Positions 9,539 through 21,032 of a DNA stretch of 64,000 nucleotides are shown here, in pieces. How positions within the stretch are numbered: the first letter of the stretch is position 1; each line of letters opens with the position of its first letter. The DNA comes from Rhynchosporium graminicola (taxonomy: Eukaryota > Ascomycota > Leotiomycetes > Helotiales > Ploettnerulaceae), in contig FJUW01000017.1 of the NCBI GenBank assembly GCA_900074885.1, forward strand, positions 379,933 through 443,932, written 5' to 3'. The notes beneath the pieces were generated by a model. That model did no database searches, had not been told where the DNA came from, and saw only the letters and a list, made by a program, of their open reading frames with translations. The translations under genes were made by a program, and so were the position numbers.

Positions 9539-11284
9539 TCACAGAGAATATCTGAATGTCAAGTCCTGCTTATCTGTGCTATCGGCTCCAGCCTCGAACA
9601 GCGCGACTGTGGACTCACTTTCCAGCTGGTCTCTCCTCTTATTTTCACTCCACCCGTGCAACCAGTAGCAACCCATAAGCAGGATAAGAATCGCCCAATC
9701 CACCACCGAGACAACCAAGCCAGCAGTGTACCTAGGAGCAGTCTCTGTCGTCCATAATTGAGGAAAAGCAATGCAGCCGGAACAGTAACCGATGAAGTAA
9801 GCGGTGTTGACAACCGATCTCTTCGTGTTGCCTCGAATATTGGATGCGTTGAGACTCATGGTCAGTGAGAAGATACTCGAGATACAACTTCCAAGCCAGG
9901 CCCCAATGATGATAGGCCAGCCCTTTAGAGGCAGTACTAGAAGCATGATGCACCCAGCTAGAGGTATAGCAACAAGACACATTATGATAAGAGAACGTCT
10001 TTGGGGCCAGATGAAGGTGGCGATAATCCCGATCCAGATGGCGCAAATCTGAACAGCTCCCGAAGGACATCCGTGCAACAGTGTCTCACCAGATGTGTAT
10101 CCCAACTGTTTGATAATTAATGATGCAAACTGGAGATATGGTTAGCGATATTCACAACGTGCGAAAATGTACTTGCCGTGAGAACTGGTGCTGGAGCCGT
10201 AACAAGAACACCAAACGAAAATGCAGCGTATGTTTTGAAGTCCAATGCAGCTTCTTTTAGCTGTTCCATTGAGAAAGAAGTCTTATCACCACCGTCATGG
10301 TCTTCACTCAAACGATGGCGAGCGGCGATCTTCTCCTCTTCTGAAAAGAACCAAGCAGTTTCAGGTCCGTCTGGCATGATGAAGTAGAACGCTACGCCGC
10401 AGAGAATGGTGAATATGCCACAGACCAAGAACATGAGTCTCCAGGAGGCAAAAGATGATGTGTTGTGTTCTCCAATACCATACATGAGTAGGGAGCCAAC
10501 GACTTGCGCAATAGCGTTGCAGGTAATCCAGCAACTGTTGATATTAAGTCAGCCTTCCGCTTCCTCTTCCGAGTTCCAAGACCGACCCGACGCGTAGCGC
10601 GTGCTCGCTTTTTCTGTACCAAATACTGGTGATCGTGATAAAAGCTGGACTGACTGCTCCCTCTGCAGCTCCCAAGAAAAATCGGACAGCAAGAAACCCA
10701 TGATACGTCTTTGGAGCAGCAAGGCACATACAAACCGCACCCCAGATCACGCTGTGGAGTGTCAGAAAATCCAAAAACTCTGGGTTGTTTCGGACTTACA
10801 TTGTGATACCTACAAATTTTGACAATTTAAAGCGACTCATGAGATAGATGAACGGAAATTCGGACGCAAGCTGTCCGACGTAGAAAATGGAAGAAGTCCA
10901 AGCGAACTGGTTACCCTTCAACTCAAGATCCTGAATAAGACCATATACGGAAGCATAGCTCAGGCTCTGCTTATCTAGATCTACAACTGATCAGATATGT
11001 CCTAAACCTATCGGTGTTGGTGATCCTTACACTGAAAAAAGAAAACACAGCACATCTATATTGCCAAAATGTTAGCTTTTGTCACTTCAAGGGGTAGAAT
11101 CGGGACGAAGGGTTACCATCGGTAAGACTACCATATCAGTTTTTCTGAGGACTCGTTTCTCCAAAGTCAACATGGCAAGGTCGTCACAGTCCGACATCGA
11201 GACACTTGCAGGGGCTTTGGCGACGACAGTTTTTGCCTCTCTCTTCTCATCGCTATCTACCGAGTCCTCCATCCTGATATTCAT
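9539..11284 (-). CDS. MFS transporter, Dal5/allantoate permease-like (ACS family)
   Basis: Six exons (11284-11117, 11055-11031, 10980-10800, 10751-10587, 10534-10177, 10129-9539) give 495 residues with 12 predicted membrane spans. The first span opens LPMMCCVFFFQYLDKQSLSYA, the hallmark of the anion:cation symporter branch (Dal5, Tna1, Seo1). The central cytoplasmic loop contains PDGPETAWFFSEEE, also typical of this branch. Known members import organic anions such as allantoate, ureidosuccinate, nicotinate or dipeptides; the substrate here is unknown. Two introns are unusual: 10130-10176 starts with GC (GCAAGT) and 10535-10586 starts with GTCGGT. In-frame ATGs at 11284 and 11272 are both possible starts. 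Divergent from the amidohydrolase gene, which suggests joint uptake and hydrolysis of one substrate. Confidence 0.88.
10130..10176 (-). other. GC-AG intron in the transporter gene
   Basis: The 47-nt intron starts GCAAGT, the strict consensus of GC-type donors, has a branch-like CGCTAAC and ends CTCCAG. Only this choice keeps frame (LT before, FASLIIKQL after); a GT donor three bases further in would shift the frame. Confidence 0.7.
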
Positions 11285-11903
11285 AGTGTATGTGCGATTG
11301 CGCTTGATGCAGTGCAACGGAATGCTACAAGTAGCATTTATTTCTTTTCCGGATCGCCTTCATGAGGATCTCGGTGGACATATGTAAGGATAGGGAAACA
11401 TGGACTGCCAACTTCCCTCCAGTCACTGAGACATCTGAAGTCTAAATATCTGGGGTAATCTACTTGGGACGGTTCGCCCAGAAGCTAACGCTCCATGTCA
11501 GTCCACTTTCATTATTGATAGTGAAAAATAAAGGGTTCGACCATTCCCAGAACGGATGCTCCTGGGAAATGCTGGCAATGATCCGAGGATGGTACACATA
11601 CCCGATACGAAAAGAGCATGACTCGGGTAGCTGTACCCTGTAACTGGCCCAGAATGACAGGTGTCAGTGTTCCACAGTTTCCGAAGGCGGCCTGGACTGA
11701 TGAAAGTGGGGTGTAACTCCCAGTATAGTCTTCATTGGGGGATCAACTCTGTGTAAACAAATGCAGTGCAGCCTCCGCTAGATAATAGATATCTTCAGCG
11801 AAGTAATCACAGGGAAGTCAGGACAGATTTCCATCGATTACTCTCGCCGAACTCAACCCATGTCCTCTTTCAACTCGTTGCTCGAAGTGGTACGTTATTT
11901 ACA
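11285..11903. promoter_or_regulatory. Bidirectional promoter region, transporter / amidohydrolase
   Basis: About 620 bp separate the two divergent start codons. No other gene fits here. A plus-strand GTG at 11766 begins an in-frame extension of the amidohydrolase, but the first ATG in that frame is at 11904. I could not assign specific operators by eye. Confidence 0.55.
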
Positions 11904-13277
11904 ATGGGTTCTGCGTCTTGCTATAGACAATATCCGCTGAGGCCTTGGAGACCGCCAGCACAAAGAATATTTGTATTCACCAACGTCAAACTCGTGGATG
12001 TTGAAGTTGGAGTGGTCCATGAGCACGCCACAGTAATATTATCCTGTGGGCGGATTGAGAACATCAAGTTCCAGGCGAGCACATTTGGGGGGATCGAGCC
12101 GTACAGCAACTCGTCCGAAATCGTGACGAAAATCGACTTCCGAGGAAAGTACCTCTGTCCGGGTCTTTTCGACTGCCATGTCCATATTATCGCCGTACCT
12201 GGGGAGAGAGAGTGGCAAGAAACTAAGAATCTGAATCCAACAGTATCGGCCTACAGACATGCATATGTCTGTCAGCAAATGCTCGATAGAGGCTTCACCT
12301 CCGTGAGAGACTGTGGTGGTGCATCACTGGCTCTCAAGCAATCAATCGAAGATGGCCTTATCCAAGGTCCCCGATTGTTCATTGCAGGCAGTTTCTTGAG
12401 CCAGACAGGCGGACACGGAGATACTCGCGGCCCTCATGACCACACAAATATCGAATGTTGCGGTGGCGGTTCTTCAAACTTCCCATCTTTTATCTGCGAT
12501 GGTGTACCGGAGTGCTTGCGAGCAGCTCGAGAAAACATCCGAACCGGATCCGACTTTCTCAAAATCATGGGTGGAGGTGGTGTTTGCAGTCCGACAGACC
12601 GAATTGACAACGTGCAATTCACTTCTGAGGAAATTAAAGCCATCACGACTGTCGCTAGAAATAGCCAGACTTATGTTACCTCGCATGCCTATACTCCGCA
12701 ATCGATTCGACAGGCAATGGAGAACGGAGTAATGGGCATCGAGCACGGTAATATGATCGATAAGGAAACTGCAGAATTGATGGTCGAAAAGGGAGCATAT
12801 CTCACACCAACATTGGTGACATATACCTCGATGAATGACGAAGCTTTTGCTGGATACATGCCACCCGAGGCCATGGAAAAGAACGCGGAGGTCTACGAGA
12901 AAGGGCTGGAAGGTTTAAAGATTGCTTACGATGCTGGCGTCAATATGTGCTATGGATCCGATCTTCTTGGACATCTTGGCGTAACTCAACTCGATGAATT
13001 TATTATTCGAAGTAAAGTATTGCCTCCTCTGGCCATCTTGCGGAGTGCGACAGTTACGCCTGCCAAGATGATGGGACAGGACAATTTTCTGGGTCAGATC
13101 AAGCAAGGCTTCGCTGCCGATCTGCTTGTCTTGAATACGAATCCTTTGGACGATATCACTGTCTTGGCGCAGCCTGAGAAACACCTCCTGGCTGTCATTA
13201 AAGACGGGCGGGTTTGCATGAGTAGATGGAAGCTGCTTGACCAGGATGTCCCAAAGACACGGCCTTGCATAGAATAA
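11904..13277 (+). CDS. Metal-dependent amidohydrolase (ochratoxinase/prolidase-like)
   Basis: Encodes 457 residues without introns. The amidohydrolase-superfamily metal ligands are all visible: His92 and His94 in DCHVHI, Lys220 in FLKIMGGGG (the carboxylated lysine), His261 in SHAYT, His281 in EHGN and Asp353 in GSDLLG. This places it in the imidazolonepropionase-like group that includes bacterial Sgx9260-type prolidases and the fungal ochratoxin amidase; such enzymes cleave amide bonds of N-acyl amino acids or dipeptides. Unlike the secreted fungal amidase it has no signal peptide, so a cytoplasmic role is likely. Start chosen at ATG 11904 because the upstream in-frame extension has only a GTG. 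Divergent from an ACS-type transporter and convergent with a Zn2Cys6 regulator (166-bp gap), which suggests a three-gene catabolic module. Confidence 0.88.
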   Translation: MGSASCYRQYPLRPWRPPAQRIFVFTNVKLVDVEVGVVHEHATVILSCGRIENIKFQASTFGGIEPYSNSSEIVTKIDFRGKYLCPGLFDCHVHIIAVPGEREWQETKNLNPTVSAYRHAYVCQQMLDRGFTSVRDCGGASLALKQSIEDGLIQGPRLFIAGSFLSQTGGHGDTRGPHDHTNIECCGGGSSNFPSFICDGVPECLRAARENIRTGSDFLKIMGGGGVCSPTDRIDNVQFTSEEIKAITTVARNSQTYVTSHAYTPQSIRQAMENGVMGIEHGNMIDKETAELMVEKGAYLTPTLVTYTSMNDEAFAGYMPPEAMEKNAEVYEKGLEGLKIAYDAGVNMCYGSDLLGHLGVTQLDEFIIRSKVLPPLAILRSATVTPAKMMGQDNFLGQIKQGFAADLLVLNTNPLDDITVLAQPEKHLLAVIKDGRVCMSRWKLLDQDVPKTRPCIE

Positions 13278-13443
13278 AATAATCTGTTCTTCGAACTCTC
13301 CATCCCTTCTTTTCTTGATTCTTGAAGCATCAAGTTGGTGAGAGATTATTGCCAAGAAATGAAGTTATAGTACCTCGAGATGATGTCGCGATGCCAAGCG
13401 AGACTTCCGGCTGTACTGGCACCGAACATAGCCTGGCTCATGA

Positions 13444-16070
13444 CTACTCATAAGTTGTTTGGCCGTTAAAGTTCCCCAGTAGCTGCGTCATATCCAAAAT
13501 GTCTACTCTGCCATCATCCCACTCGAATCCTTGAAGGACATCTTGTTGGGGAATTGATCCGCCGAACGTATCGAAATTCCAGCCCATATTTCCTTGGTCA
13601 AGCGAGCGATAGTCCAGTGCATTAGAAATATTATCATTGGAGCCAGATTCAGTCACTAACGAGGTCTCATTGAGGTTTATCCTGGAATCGTCGTTGATGA
13701 TTTGTGGGCTTTGTTGAGAGCTCGAACTATCTACCCGTGATAGATGGGCATTGGAAGCTTCCTGCTCTGACATCCAGGTCACCCAAGCTTCATACGAGTT
13801 GTTGATAGACGTCGGCTGCATGCCGGCTCCATTGGAAGCGCTGCTTTCGCCCTGATATATCTTGTGCCGGAGATCGGAGGCAAGCTTCTTGAGTTGTTCA
13901 ATAGTCTGCAGGTCCGAGGAAGCTCCTCGACAGCCTCCGCGCCCCATATACCGTAACATATCGACACCGTCTTCAATGATCTTACTCGTCTCATCGCCGT
14001 GCTGCAGTATACTATGTAGTATCAAAATTATCAGAGCAGCTGTTGTAGCATGATGATCGGTGAAGGAGAAGCGGCAAAGCAAATTGTGCTTCTTCAACAC
14101 AAGGATAAGCTCGATCGTGGCTTTGGCAGCGTCGACGCAAAGATTTGCAAGGTCCGTCCGAGTTCGAGGTTGGTTCGCGATAGGAGGTGCAGGATTTGAC
14201 AAAGCTTGAATGCGTTCTCGTGAAATCTGAAGAAGAGACGCTCGCCCGATGAGAATCCAGGCCCAGTGGTAATGAATATGTAGGTGCACCGTTGTACGAA
14301 AGTTTCGTTCGCTAGGAAGCAGATCGTTGGGGTGGAGATTGGAGAAAAGCTGGGAACGCCATTGCTTCAGTTCCTGAGACAGGTCTTGTACACAAGATGG
14401 ATTTGACTCAAGAGGACTGTGTTCTTTGATCAGTTTCGACTGACCATCGCGATGTTTGTACTTACATATTCTGCACAATCTGAGAGATAATTCGAGTAAG
14501 TTTGAGGTATTCGACTTGATGCTGCACGTTTGATTGATATTCTAGGTCATCTAATGATGCATGGTACTTTGGAAATGGGGCATCTATGGCATCTTCGGGG
14601 ATGCTTGAAGGGCGACCCAGTGCGATGCTTGTACGTCTGAGCAGCGTCAGACAGACTGGTCAAAGATGGATGAACGTTTGGCATACTTATCTATAGAGTA
14701 AACACTCCACCACAGGCGATTACGGACCTCCAGCATTCGAGGGTCTAACGTGGTGGCTAGAGTCTTACGATGCAGTCCACTGGCGATTGACATCCTCATG
14801 GCCATGCCCAAGTAGAGATAAGCCGTGTCGGGAAGGTTATAAGGAAGGTTGTATAAGCCTGCCAGTAAGCACACCTGAATTCCTTTCAAAGTGCATGTCG
14901 CTATGATTTTGGGGACTAGGGTCTGAGCGCAGTCATAAAATCTTCTTCCAGGATCCAAGTCAGGAGGCAGTGAGTCTTGTGACTTTGCTCTTGATCTCAG
15001 ATGGGCAAACTGGCTACCAAAGGCAAATACAAGCAACGAAAAGCAGATGAATGCGTCGTCAACCGCTCTGCCGGGTACGTCACCAGCAAAAACTTCGTTG
15101 AGCGTAGTATAAAACCACTCTCTGTCGCAGTAGAAGAATGTGGCTTCGACATGATAGAAAAATGTAGAAACAAGGAATGCTGCGATCTCCTGAGGTGGGA
15201 AAGCTTTCAGCGCTTCGACTGCTTCTTCGCTTCTAGCTGGCGGCGGCTGGACACTGGGGACACTCTCCTATTCTCAAAGTCAATTTGAACAAAACCTTTG
15301 CAAAACACACCACAAATGGGAGGCGACGTACTGATGTGTACCGGTCCGCAATCCCCGAGTCTTTTTTCCGAGACGTGGTATGCAGAACGTCCTGAACGCA
15401 AAGAAGAAAGCTTGAATTGGAACGGAGACCTGTATATTCTGTACAATTGTGAGCGAGTTTTGAGGTCCGATAATCATGATAATCAACACTTACGGGTCCT
15501 CCCTAGATCTTCTACAATCAGAATGGCTTCCTCTGATTCTTTGCTAAGAACAGGCGACTGGTTTTCGGATGGGTCTAATTTGCTCTCTGCCGACTCGTTT
15601 TGAACGACTGTCTCAACAGCATTGAAACCTTCCGGTGATGCGTTACTGTTAGAATAGTGACTCAATACTCTGACTTGGGCAGTTTCCTGCGGTGTCGTAG
15701 TGCCAATATCTTCTCTATTTGGGTAGGACGCGTTTACTGACAACATCTGTTGCTGGCCACTATCTGTCGCCACCGTCATATTGTCAACACCAGGTGCTTG
15801 TAAGACTTTAGTTGTCTCCAGATCGCACTCTTCGCCCTTCTGTATACATCTCTCGCATGAACCCGGACGAAGAACTATACAACGACTCTTGCGAGCCCGA
15901 CAAACTGCGCATCTTTGAAGTTTGTCAGTCTCTTCTTAATAGATATCTCTTGATGATATATAGGAATTTCTTGAGAGCCAAAAGCGGCCACTGGAAGAAG
16001 GCACTCACGCACGCGATACTCGGACGCGGACCGCATCAGGCACGCGTCTGAGATGGGGATTCCGGGGCAT
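13444..16070 (-). CDS. Zn2Cys6 transcription factor with fungal-specific regulatory domain
   Basis: Six exons (16070-16009, 15912-15494, 15429-15332, 15267-14687, 14636-14466, 14416-13444) encode 767 residues. The binuclear zinc cluster lies at residues 22-50, with spacing C-x2-C-x6-C-x7-C-x2-C-x6-C, and its first Cys follows an intron directly, as is common. The central fungal-trans domain is clear: RSEEAVEALKAFPP, FFYHVEATFFYCDREWF, then LYLGMAMRMSIASGLH, RNRLWWSVYSIDK and, after an intron, RTSIALGRPSSIP. The C-terminus is acidic and Asn/Gln-rich, a possible activation region. Convergent with the amidohydrolase and two genes from the transporter, it is the natural candidate for their pathway-specific regulator; that is inference from position. 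Every junction keeps frame. Confidence 0.9.
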
Positions 16071-17430
16071 TGCCGATCATCAATACCGCCCGATGGAATC
16101 CTGTCTTTGTGTCTTTCAACTGCAGATAAAGGTGGCTCAGGAGATCTTTCAGAAGCACGAAAGAGGAAGTTAGGTGCTACGGTACCCCATTCTCAACAAT
16201 GAAATTGTGGTGCCAGATAACTCCACCCCCGCACTCATAATAGGCTTCGTCCTCCGAGTTATCGATGCGTCACACTACATCCTAGAGAAGTTATGCCAGG
16301 GAGTTGGAAGTGATTGGGCGCAAGGTTCTCGCCAGTAACCCGTCGAGTCATGACATTATACTTCGCAAGGTAGTACAGAAATACCGATGATAATCCGCAA
16401 GCGAGAGTCGGCTCGCTTAACGTGTTTGTCTGTTGATACCTGTCGGGTATCTGTACCGCAACTCTATGAGACCATGAATACAATGCCACCAGACTACTTA
16501 TAAATGAAGGTCAACACCCTAAGCACTTATTGTTCATGTATGCAAATTAAGCTGTATTTTCTCTATGTCATTTACCTCGACATTTATCATAGACGACAGA
16601 AATCCCAAATCACATACTGTTCTGATCTTTCCATTCACTGCGGATCGACCGAACATCGGACCATTCGTTGTTTTGCCATGCCTATTTCTGGATGAAGATT
16701 GAATGCTAAGTTCCAGCCCATCAATGACTACCACAAGTCGAGTTATCGCAGAAAAGTTACTGCTTGAACCGGAGTAAGTCATCTTCCTCGGCATCCCGTA
16801 TGTGGATCAGTTATCTAGATGAATTAAACACTTGATTTGGTGGCACAAGCAACAGAAGCGGTGATATTAGTGTCAGGAAAGTTCCGCTAATCTCAGTCTG
16901 TTCTTGTAGAGTGTACAGACTGTCATCGTAGTTATGTCTTGGCAGTTTGGGGAGGTCTGGGGGCCTCCCCCAGCGGGATGCAATTTCAGCGATGACCTTT
17001 CGATTCTCTATGAAGGTCGCCGATCTACCCAAGAGACTACTTCTTTTGCATATTCCGGACGTACTTGAGAGTCGCAAAGGCGGATTCTGGAGTGGGAGTG
17101 CCACAGATCCTTTCCTAATGAAAGCCATATTGGTATACAGACAACTCTAAATCCTTACGCTGATTCCGAAACTTAACAGAAGCCAGTTTGAGTTCACAAA
17201 ATCAATCAAGAACAAGTTTCCGAATTTGTTGGTCTTCAATAAGGCGAAAATTATCTGCATCGGATGGGCATTGTGCCAGCTCTAGATTAAGAACAAGATA
17301 TTCTTGTAGCTCGATACGTGGATCTATTCCACACGAACGCTTGATCGTAAGCAGCGAGTTACTGATGTTCACAGATTCATGAATCTCTTTCATAACCGCC
17401 CTGTGCTGAGTCGAAGGCCCTCGTCGACAA
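16071..17430. other. Intergenic, no gene assigned
   Basis: Three minus-strand ATG frames of 63-105 codons exist (17202-17393, 16811-17128, 16534-16794). I could not join them by splicing into one protein and recognise no domain. The region also holds the upstream side of the Zn2Cys6 gene. Confidence 0.45.
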
Positions 17431-19088
17431 TTAGAGAGAGTACTTGAGATGATGAATTTGGCTCCACCGCATAAGCTCAGGAGATCCTAAATCTCGGCCT
17501 CCTAGTGCACCCTCGAATACCATGCCATTCAAAATAAGTTCAATTTCCACGGGTCCGAAAGTACAGGTGTGGACTTTCTTGCCTCTCCCGGAACTAAATG
17601 CAGTTTCTCGCGACACGTACTTCGCCCTCCAATCGTCACCCTCGAACAACACTGTCGGGATCAGTCGATATCATATCAGCACAGTGCTGTGAAAAAGTCC
17701 GCCTCAGAGGGGAAACGTACAATTGAACAAGTTTTGCTCATCAAACAAATTTGAGAGACGCAATTTCTTCAGGCCTGGTAGTTGACAAATACGTTTTATT
17801 ACAGGTTCCCAAGATCGAACACTCAGCTTCATTTCTTCAATGCTAAGATATGAAATTAATGGATGGTTTTCGAGAAATTTCAATAGAGATTCATGGGATG
17901 ACTGAACACCACGGAGGGAAACCTGCGCCAACAACGGGAGTTTGACATCGTTTGCGACATGCTCAAAGATCCGCTCATGTTCCTTGACCGAGTGAGACAA
18001 TGTGCGGAACATATGCAGATCAAGAGCGTCGAGCTTAGGCAGTTGGCGAAGCATGGAAGTATGCCAGGGAAATTGTCTTTTGCTACTGTTTCCGGATTCC
18101 TGCATGAGCCTTGGCCAGAGTCTCTTTCCTAGAAGAAAGTTCTCATCAGAAAGGGAACTCGATAAAGCTCGTCCTCATCGTAGGAAGGCAGGACTTACTA
18201 CCTCGTCCTCCTCGCTGTCGTACTCACTTTCGCTGTCCTCATCATCGCTTTCGCTTGATGTAATTGCAGCAGTTCCCCCCTCCAGCTGTGCTCTCTTCGA
18301 CCTCGAGACTCTAGTCTTTGCTCTAGTTGAGAAGCTAATGGCAAATTTTTCGAGTGACGAAAACGCTGAAGTAAAGCCAGGAATAGCCTCAAGTTCCGTG
18401 AAACAAGAGGTTATATCGAATGATGCGACACTGCAGCGGAGTGTGTCGCGGAAGACGAAGAGCGTCTTGAGTAATATTCCACTCGCCGCAATTGCAGATG
18501 TCGTAATCTTGTATATTTCTAACGCTCGGATGAATACTAGGCGCCAATTCCCAGCTTTGACGGTCGAGACTTTAGCGTGACAGTCTTGGACAACGTATGC
18601 ATCCAAATCGATAGTATCCAAGGTCCCATACAGACGAAAGATGGTGGCTAAAGTATCGATACCTTGAGACACGGTCTGGAGTTTCTGCTTGCTTTGTTGA
18701 GCATGCAGCCACTTCAAATCCGACTCCGCCTGAGAAACTTCATCATTTGAGAGTCCGACCTCAGTGCTTGTGTAGTGAAGGGACCATTGTACTCCACAAT
18801 CCTACGCGACTTTTTCTTGATGGTATGGTCGAGCACCGACGTAACAAATATTACGGTGTTCACCACGAGTCTTTTGACCGATAAGCGTAGCTGAGGATGC
18901 GAGGCCAAATCCTTCTGCTGCTGTAGACTTTTAACGCTGAGGTCTGTCGTCTGCTGGACGAAAAAACTCATGAAAAGAGTTCGAATTTTGTCGCCTATCA
19001 GTGGTTTCCTATTTGACTGGATTGTGGCACAGTACGTTGGTTTGAGATAACGCTGTTGCCTTGTGCCCCACGTGATGGCTCGAAACAA
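17431..19088 (-). pseudogene. F-box/LRR-like protein gene, probably broken
   Basis: Reading the minus strand, three blocks look coding: 19088 to about 18750 (HPQLRLSVKRLVVNTVIF, the opening typical of leucine-rich fungal F-box proteins), about 18810-18190 (ending in a run of Asp/Glu/Ser) and 18105-17704 (HMFRTLSHSV, a LRR-like LDALDLHMF and LKKLRLSNLF), followed after an intron by 17652-17431. Introns at about 18116-18187 and 17652-17719 keep frame. Between the first two blocks the frame changes by one base near 18780-18810 with no good splice pair, and no ATG or F-box can be found upstream. I therefore read it as a decayed or 5'-truncated gene. A missed exon could also explain it. Confidence 0.45.
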
Positions 19089-19565
19089 GCTGATCCACCT
19101 AATCCTCGTATCAATTACTTGAGATTTTTGGATATTTTTTCCACCTCAATGTCTTAAGTCTTTCAAGGTAACAATGTTGAATCCGAGAGTACTTGCAGAC
19201 TATCTAAAAAGAAGGAGGTTTTGTTCGAGTAAGTAGTTGCTCAACAATTAATCATCAAGATATCCAAACTTATTCTCATATAAGACACTTTTTCCTACTG
19301 TAAAGCACCTACACTGGAACACAACATCACCCGCCTTAAACCAGTCAGAGACTCGTCACTGTTCACACCCGCCACGATCTGTAATTCAATATCAAAATAT
19401 TCAATCCGAATCGATGCAGCAGCACCAATGAACAAGTCCAATTGATCTAATGAATTCGCTGTCAACCACATGCGCCCACTTGCATCGGTTGTAGAATCAT
19501 CTGGTAAAAATTATCCAAGGTCGATTTTCGCTAGCAAAGTAGCGCTTTCACCTGTCGTCTCCATA
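19089..19565. other. Intergenic, no gene seen
   Basis: AT-rich stretch upstream of the F-box-like remnant and downstream of the small secreted protein gene. No open frame of note. Confidence 0.5.
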
Positions 19566-20130
19566 TCATGAGCTTTTTCTATCTTCTCTCATTCTATCCT
19601 TCTTTTCGGTCAGCAAGCTTTTCTTTTTCTCTGTAAATACATTCTAGAACAATTACTTGGGGAACAAAGAGCGGGAGGTGTTGGAATATATGATAGAATA
19701 CACATACTCTGACACTTTGCTCCCAGCCCAGAAAATCCATTCTCCACACAGCGCAGATTCGACCAGCGGCAATCGGCGATGAAGATATTACCATCCCTGT
19801 AAGTCTAGAAGTAGATTGTTAGGAATCGTAGTGTTTGAAGGATGTGTTGAGCGGCGACTATTTGGAGAAGGCAATACGAAAGGGAATGGGGGGCATCCAG
19901 GAAGGTTTTAGAGAGAGGATTTAGCGAGTACATGTGTCTCTTACTATCGCTGAGCCATCACATCGCAGCGGTACTGCTGGTTGACACTGTTGTCGAGCAG
20001 TTAAGCCGCGACCCGGATGAGCATCTGAGGTTGCGGAGGGGCTCGTATTTGGGGTTGGGGATCCGAAGACTGCAGTCGAGAGGAGGAGAGAACTGGTTAA
20101 GAGTGAGATTATTGGGGTAGAAGTGAGCAT
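19566..20130 (-). CDS. Small cysteine-rich secreted protein (effector-like)
   Basis: Model of 115 residues from three exons (20130-19945, 19804-19708, 19630-19566). A clear signal peptide (MLTSTPIISLLTSSLLLSTA, cut near FGSP) is followed by a Pro/Thr/Ser-rich spacer with GLTARQQ, then a compact domain with cysteines in QQC, LRC, ADC, LRC and AKC. The protein lacks any family I can name. Both introns fit the GT-AG rule (donors GTAAGA and GTATGT) and keep frame. If the second intron is retained the frame stays open for 35 more codons and gains four cysteines, ending in RKRKAC, so the true C-terminus is open. Size, signal peptide and cysteine content resemble fungal effectors or antimicrobial secreted proteins; no function can be claimed. 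Confidence 0.6.
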
Positions 20131-21032
20131 TTTGATAGATAATTGCTAAGGTTACGCGTTTTTGGAAGGGGAGTAGGCGGGTATTACAAGGATGGGTGAA
20201 CACTTGTACGGGCAGAAAAATGAGAAGAAGAGGAACTTCTGGTACTTATACACCTGACTAATTTACCACAGTGAATATAATCTTACAGTACAGACCAGAA
20301 AAATTTCAAAATCTCACTCTTTCCTGTCTAACCATAGATTTCAAACCAAGGTAAGATAAGCCAGTGAGCGAGCCTTTGTTTAGCCGAGAAAAATACACGG
20401 ACTGACGAGTAGCCAGGCTGTGTGGCGTTGTATCCGATGACACAGTACTGTCACACAAGTCAGCGTCTGTGTCATTCTCACGCATAGGGTTACTTGGCTA
20501 TACAAGTTGCGGCGAAGACATCTTGGATTTAAGACCTGGTTTATGGACGAGATCAAATCATGTTTGAGCACGGATGAGCTAGGCTGAAAAAGTTCATGTG
20601 TGGTACGCTACGACGCGTACGTTGGATCGAGAGAAACATGAGAATGATGAAACAGTAAGCGCTAGGAGGCTCATGGATGGGTGGACATGATTTTTTAATT
20701 CACGAAGGCGAGGCTTCTTTGCTCAAGCAAGGAGGAGAAAAATGGTGTGTTTGTTTGTGAGTTCTTATTAATCCCCGGGGAGAGTACCCTGTGGTCCCAA
20801 ATTTTGGTTGCTGAGATGAGTAGTAAGATAGCACTGAGCAGGTGCAAATCTTGCTGCGTTTGCCTTAAGGCCTCCAAATTTAAATACTCGAGCCTGGTCT
20901 TTGGAAAAGTGTGGCCGTGAGACATTTGGGAACGATGGAATTATAAAGTCAAAGAGTAGATATTTGTTCGCGGAGACGTCACAAACACAGATAACAGGTT
21001 ATGTATCAGATTTTGATCTTCTGTATATTTTA
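20131..21032. other. Intergenic, no gene seen
   Basis: Only short frames without recognisable content. Contains the upstream side of the small secreted protein gene and the 3' side of the glycosyltransferase gene. Confidence 0.5.

Noticed and set aside
11766..11903. Extension of the amidohydrolase to position 11766
   Set aside because: The codon at 11766 is GTG and no ATG precedes 11904 in this frame; the extension does not resemble family members.
18002..18580. 192-codon plus-strand Ser-rich frame
   Set aside because: Antisense of the F-box/LRR-like remnant; its Ser/Leu runs mirror the Asp/Glu-rich segment on the other strand.
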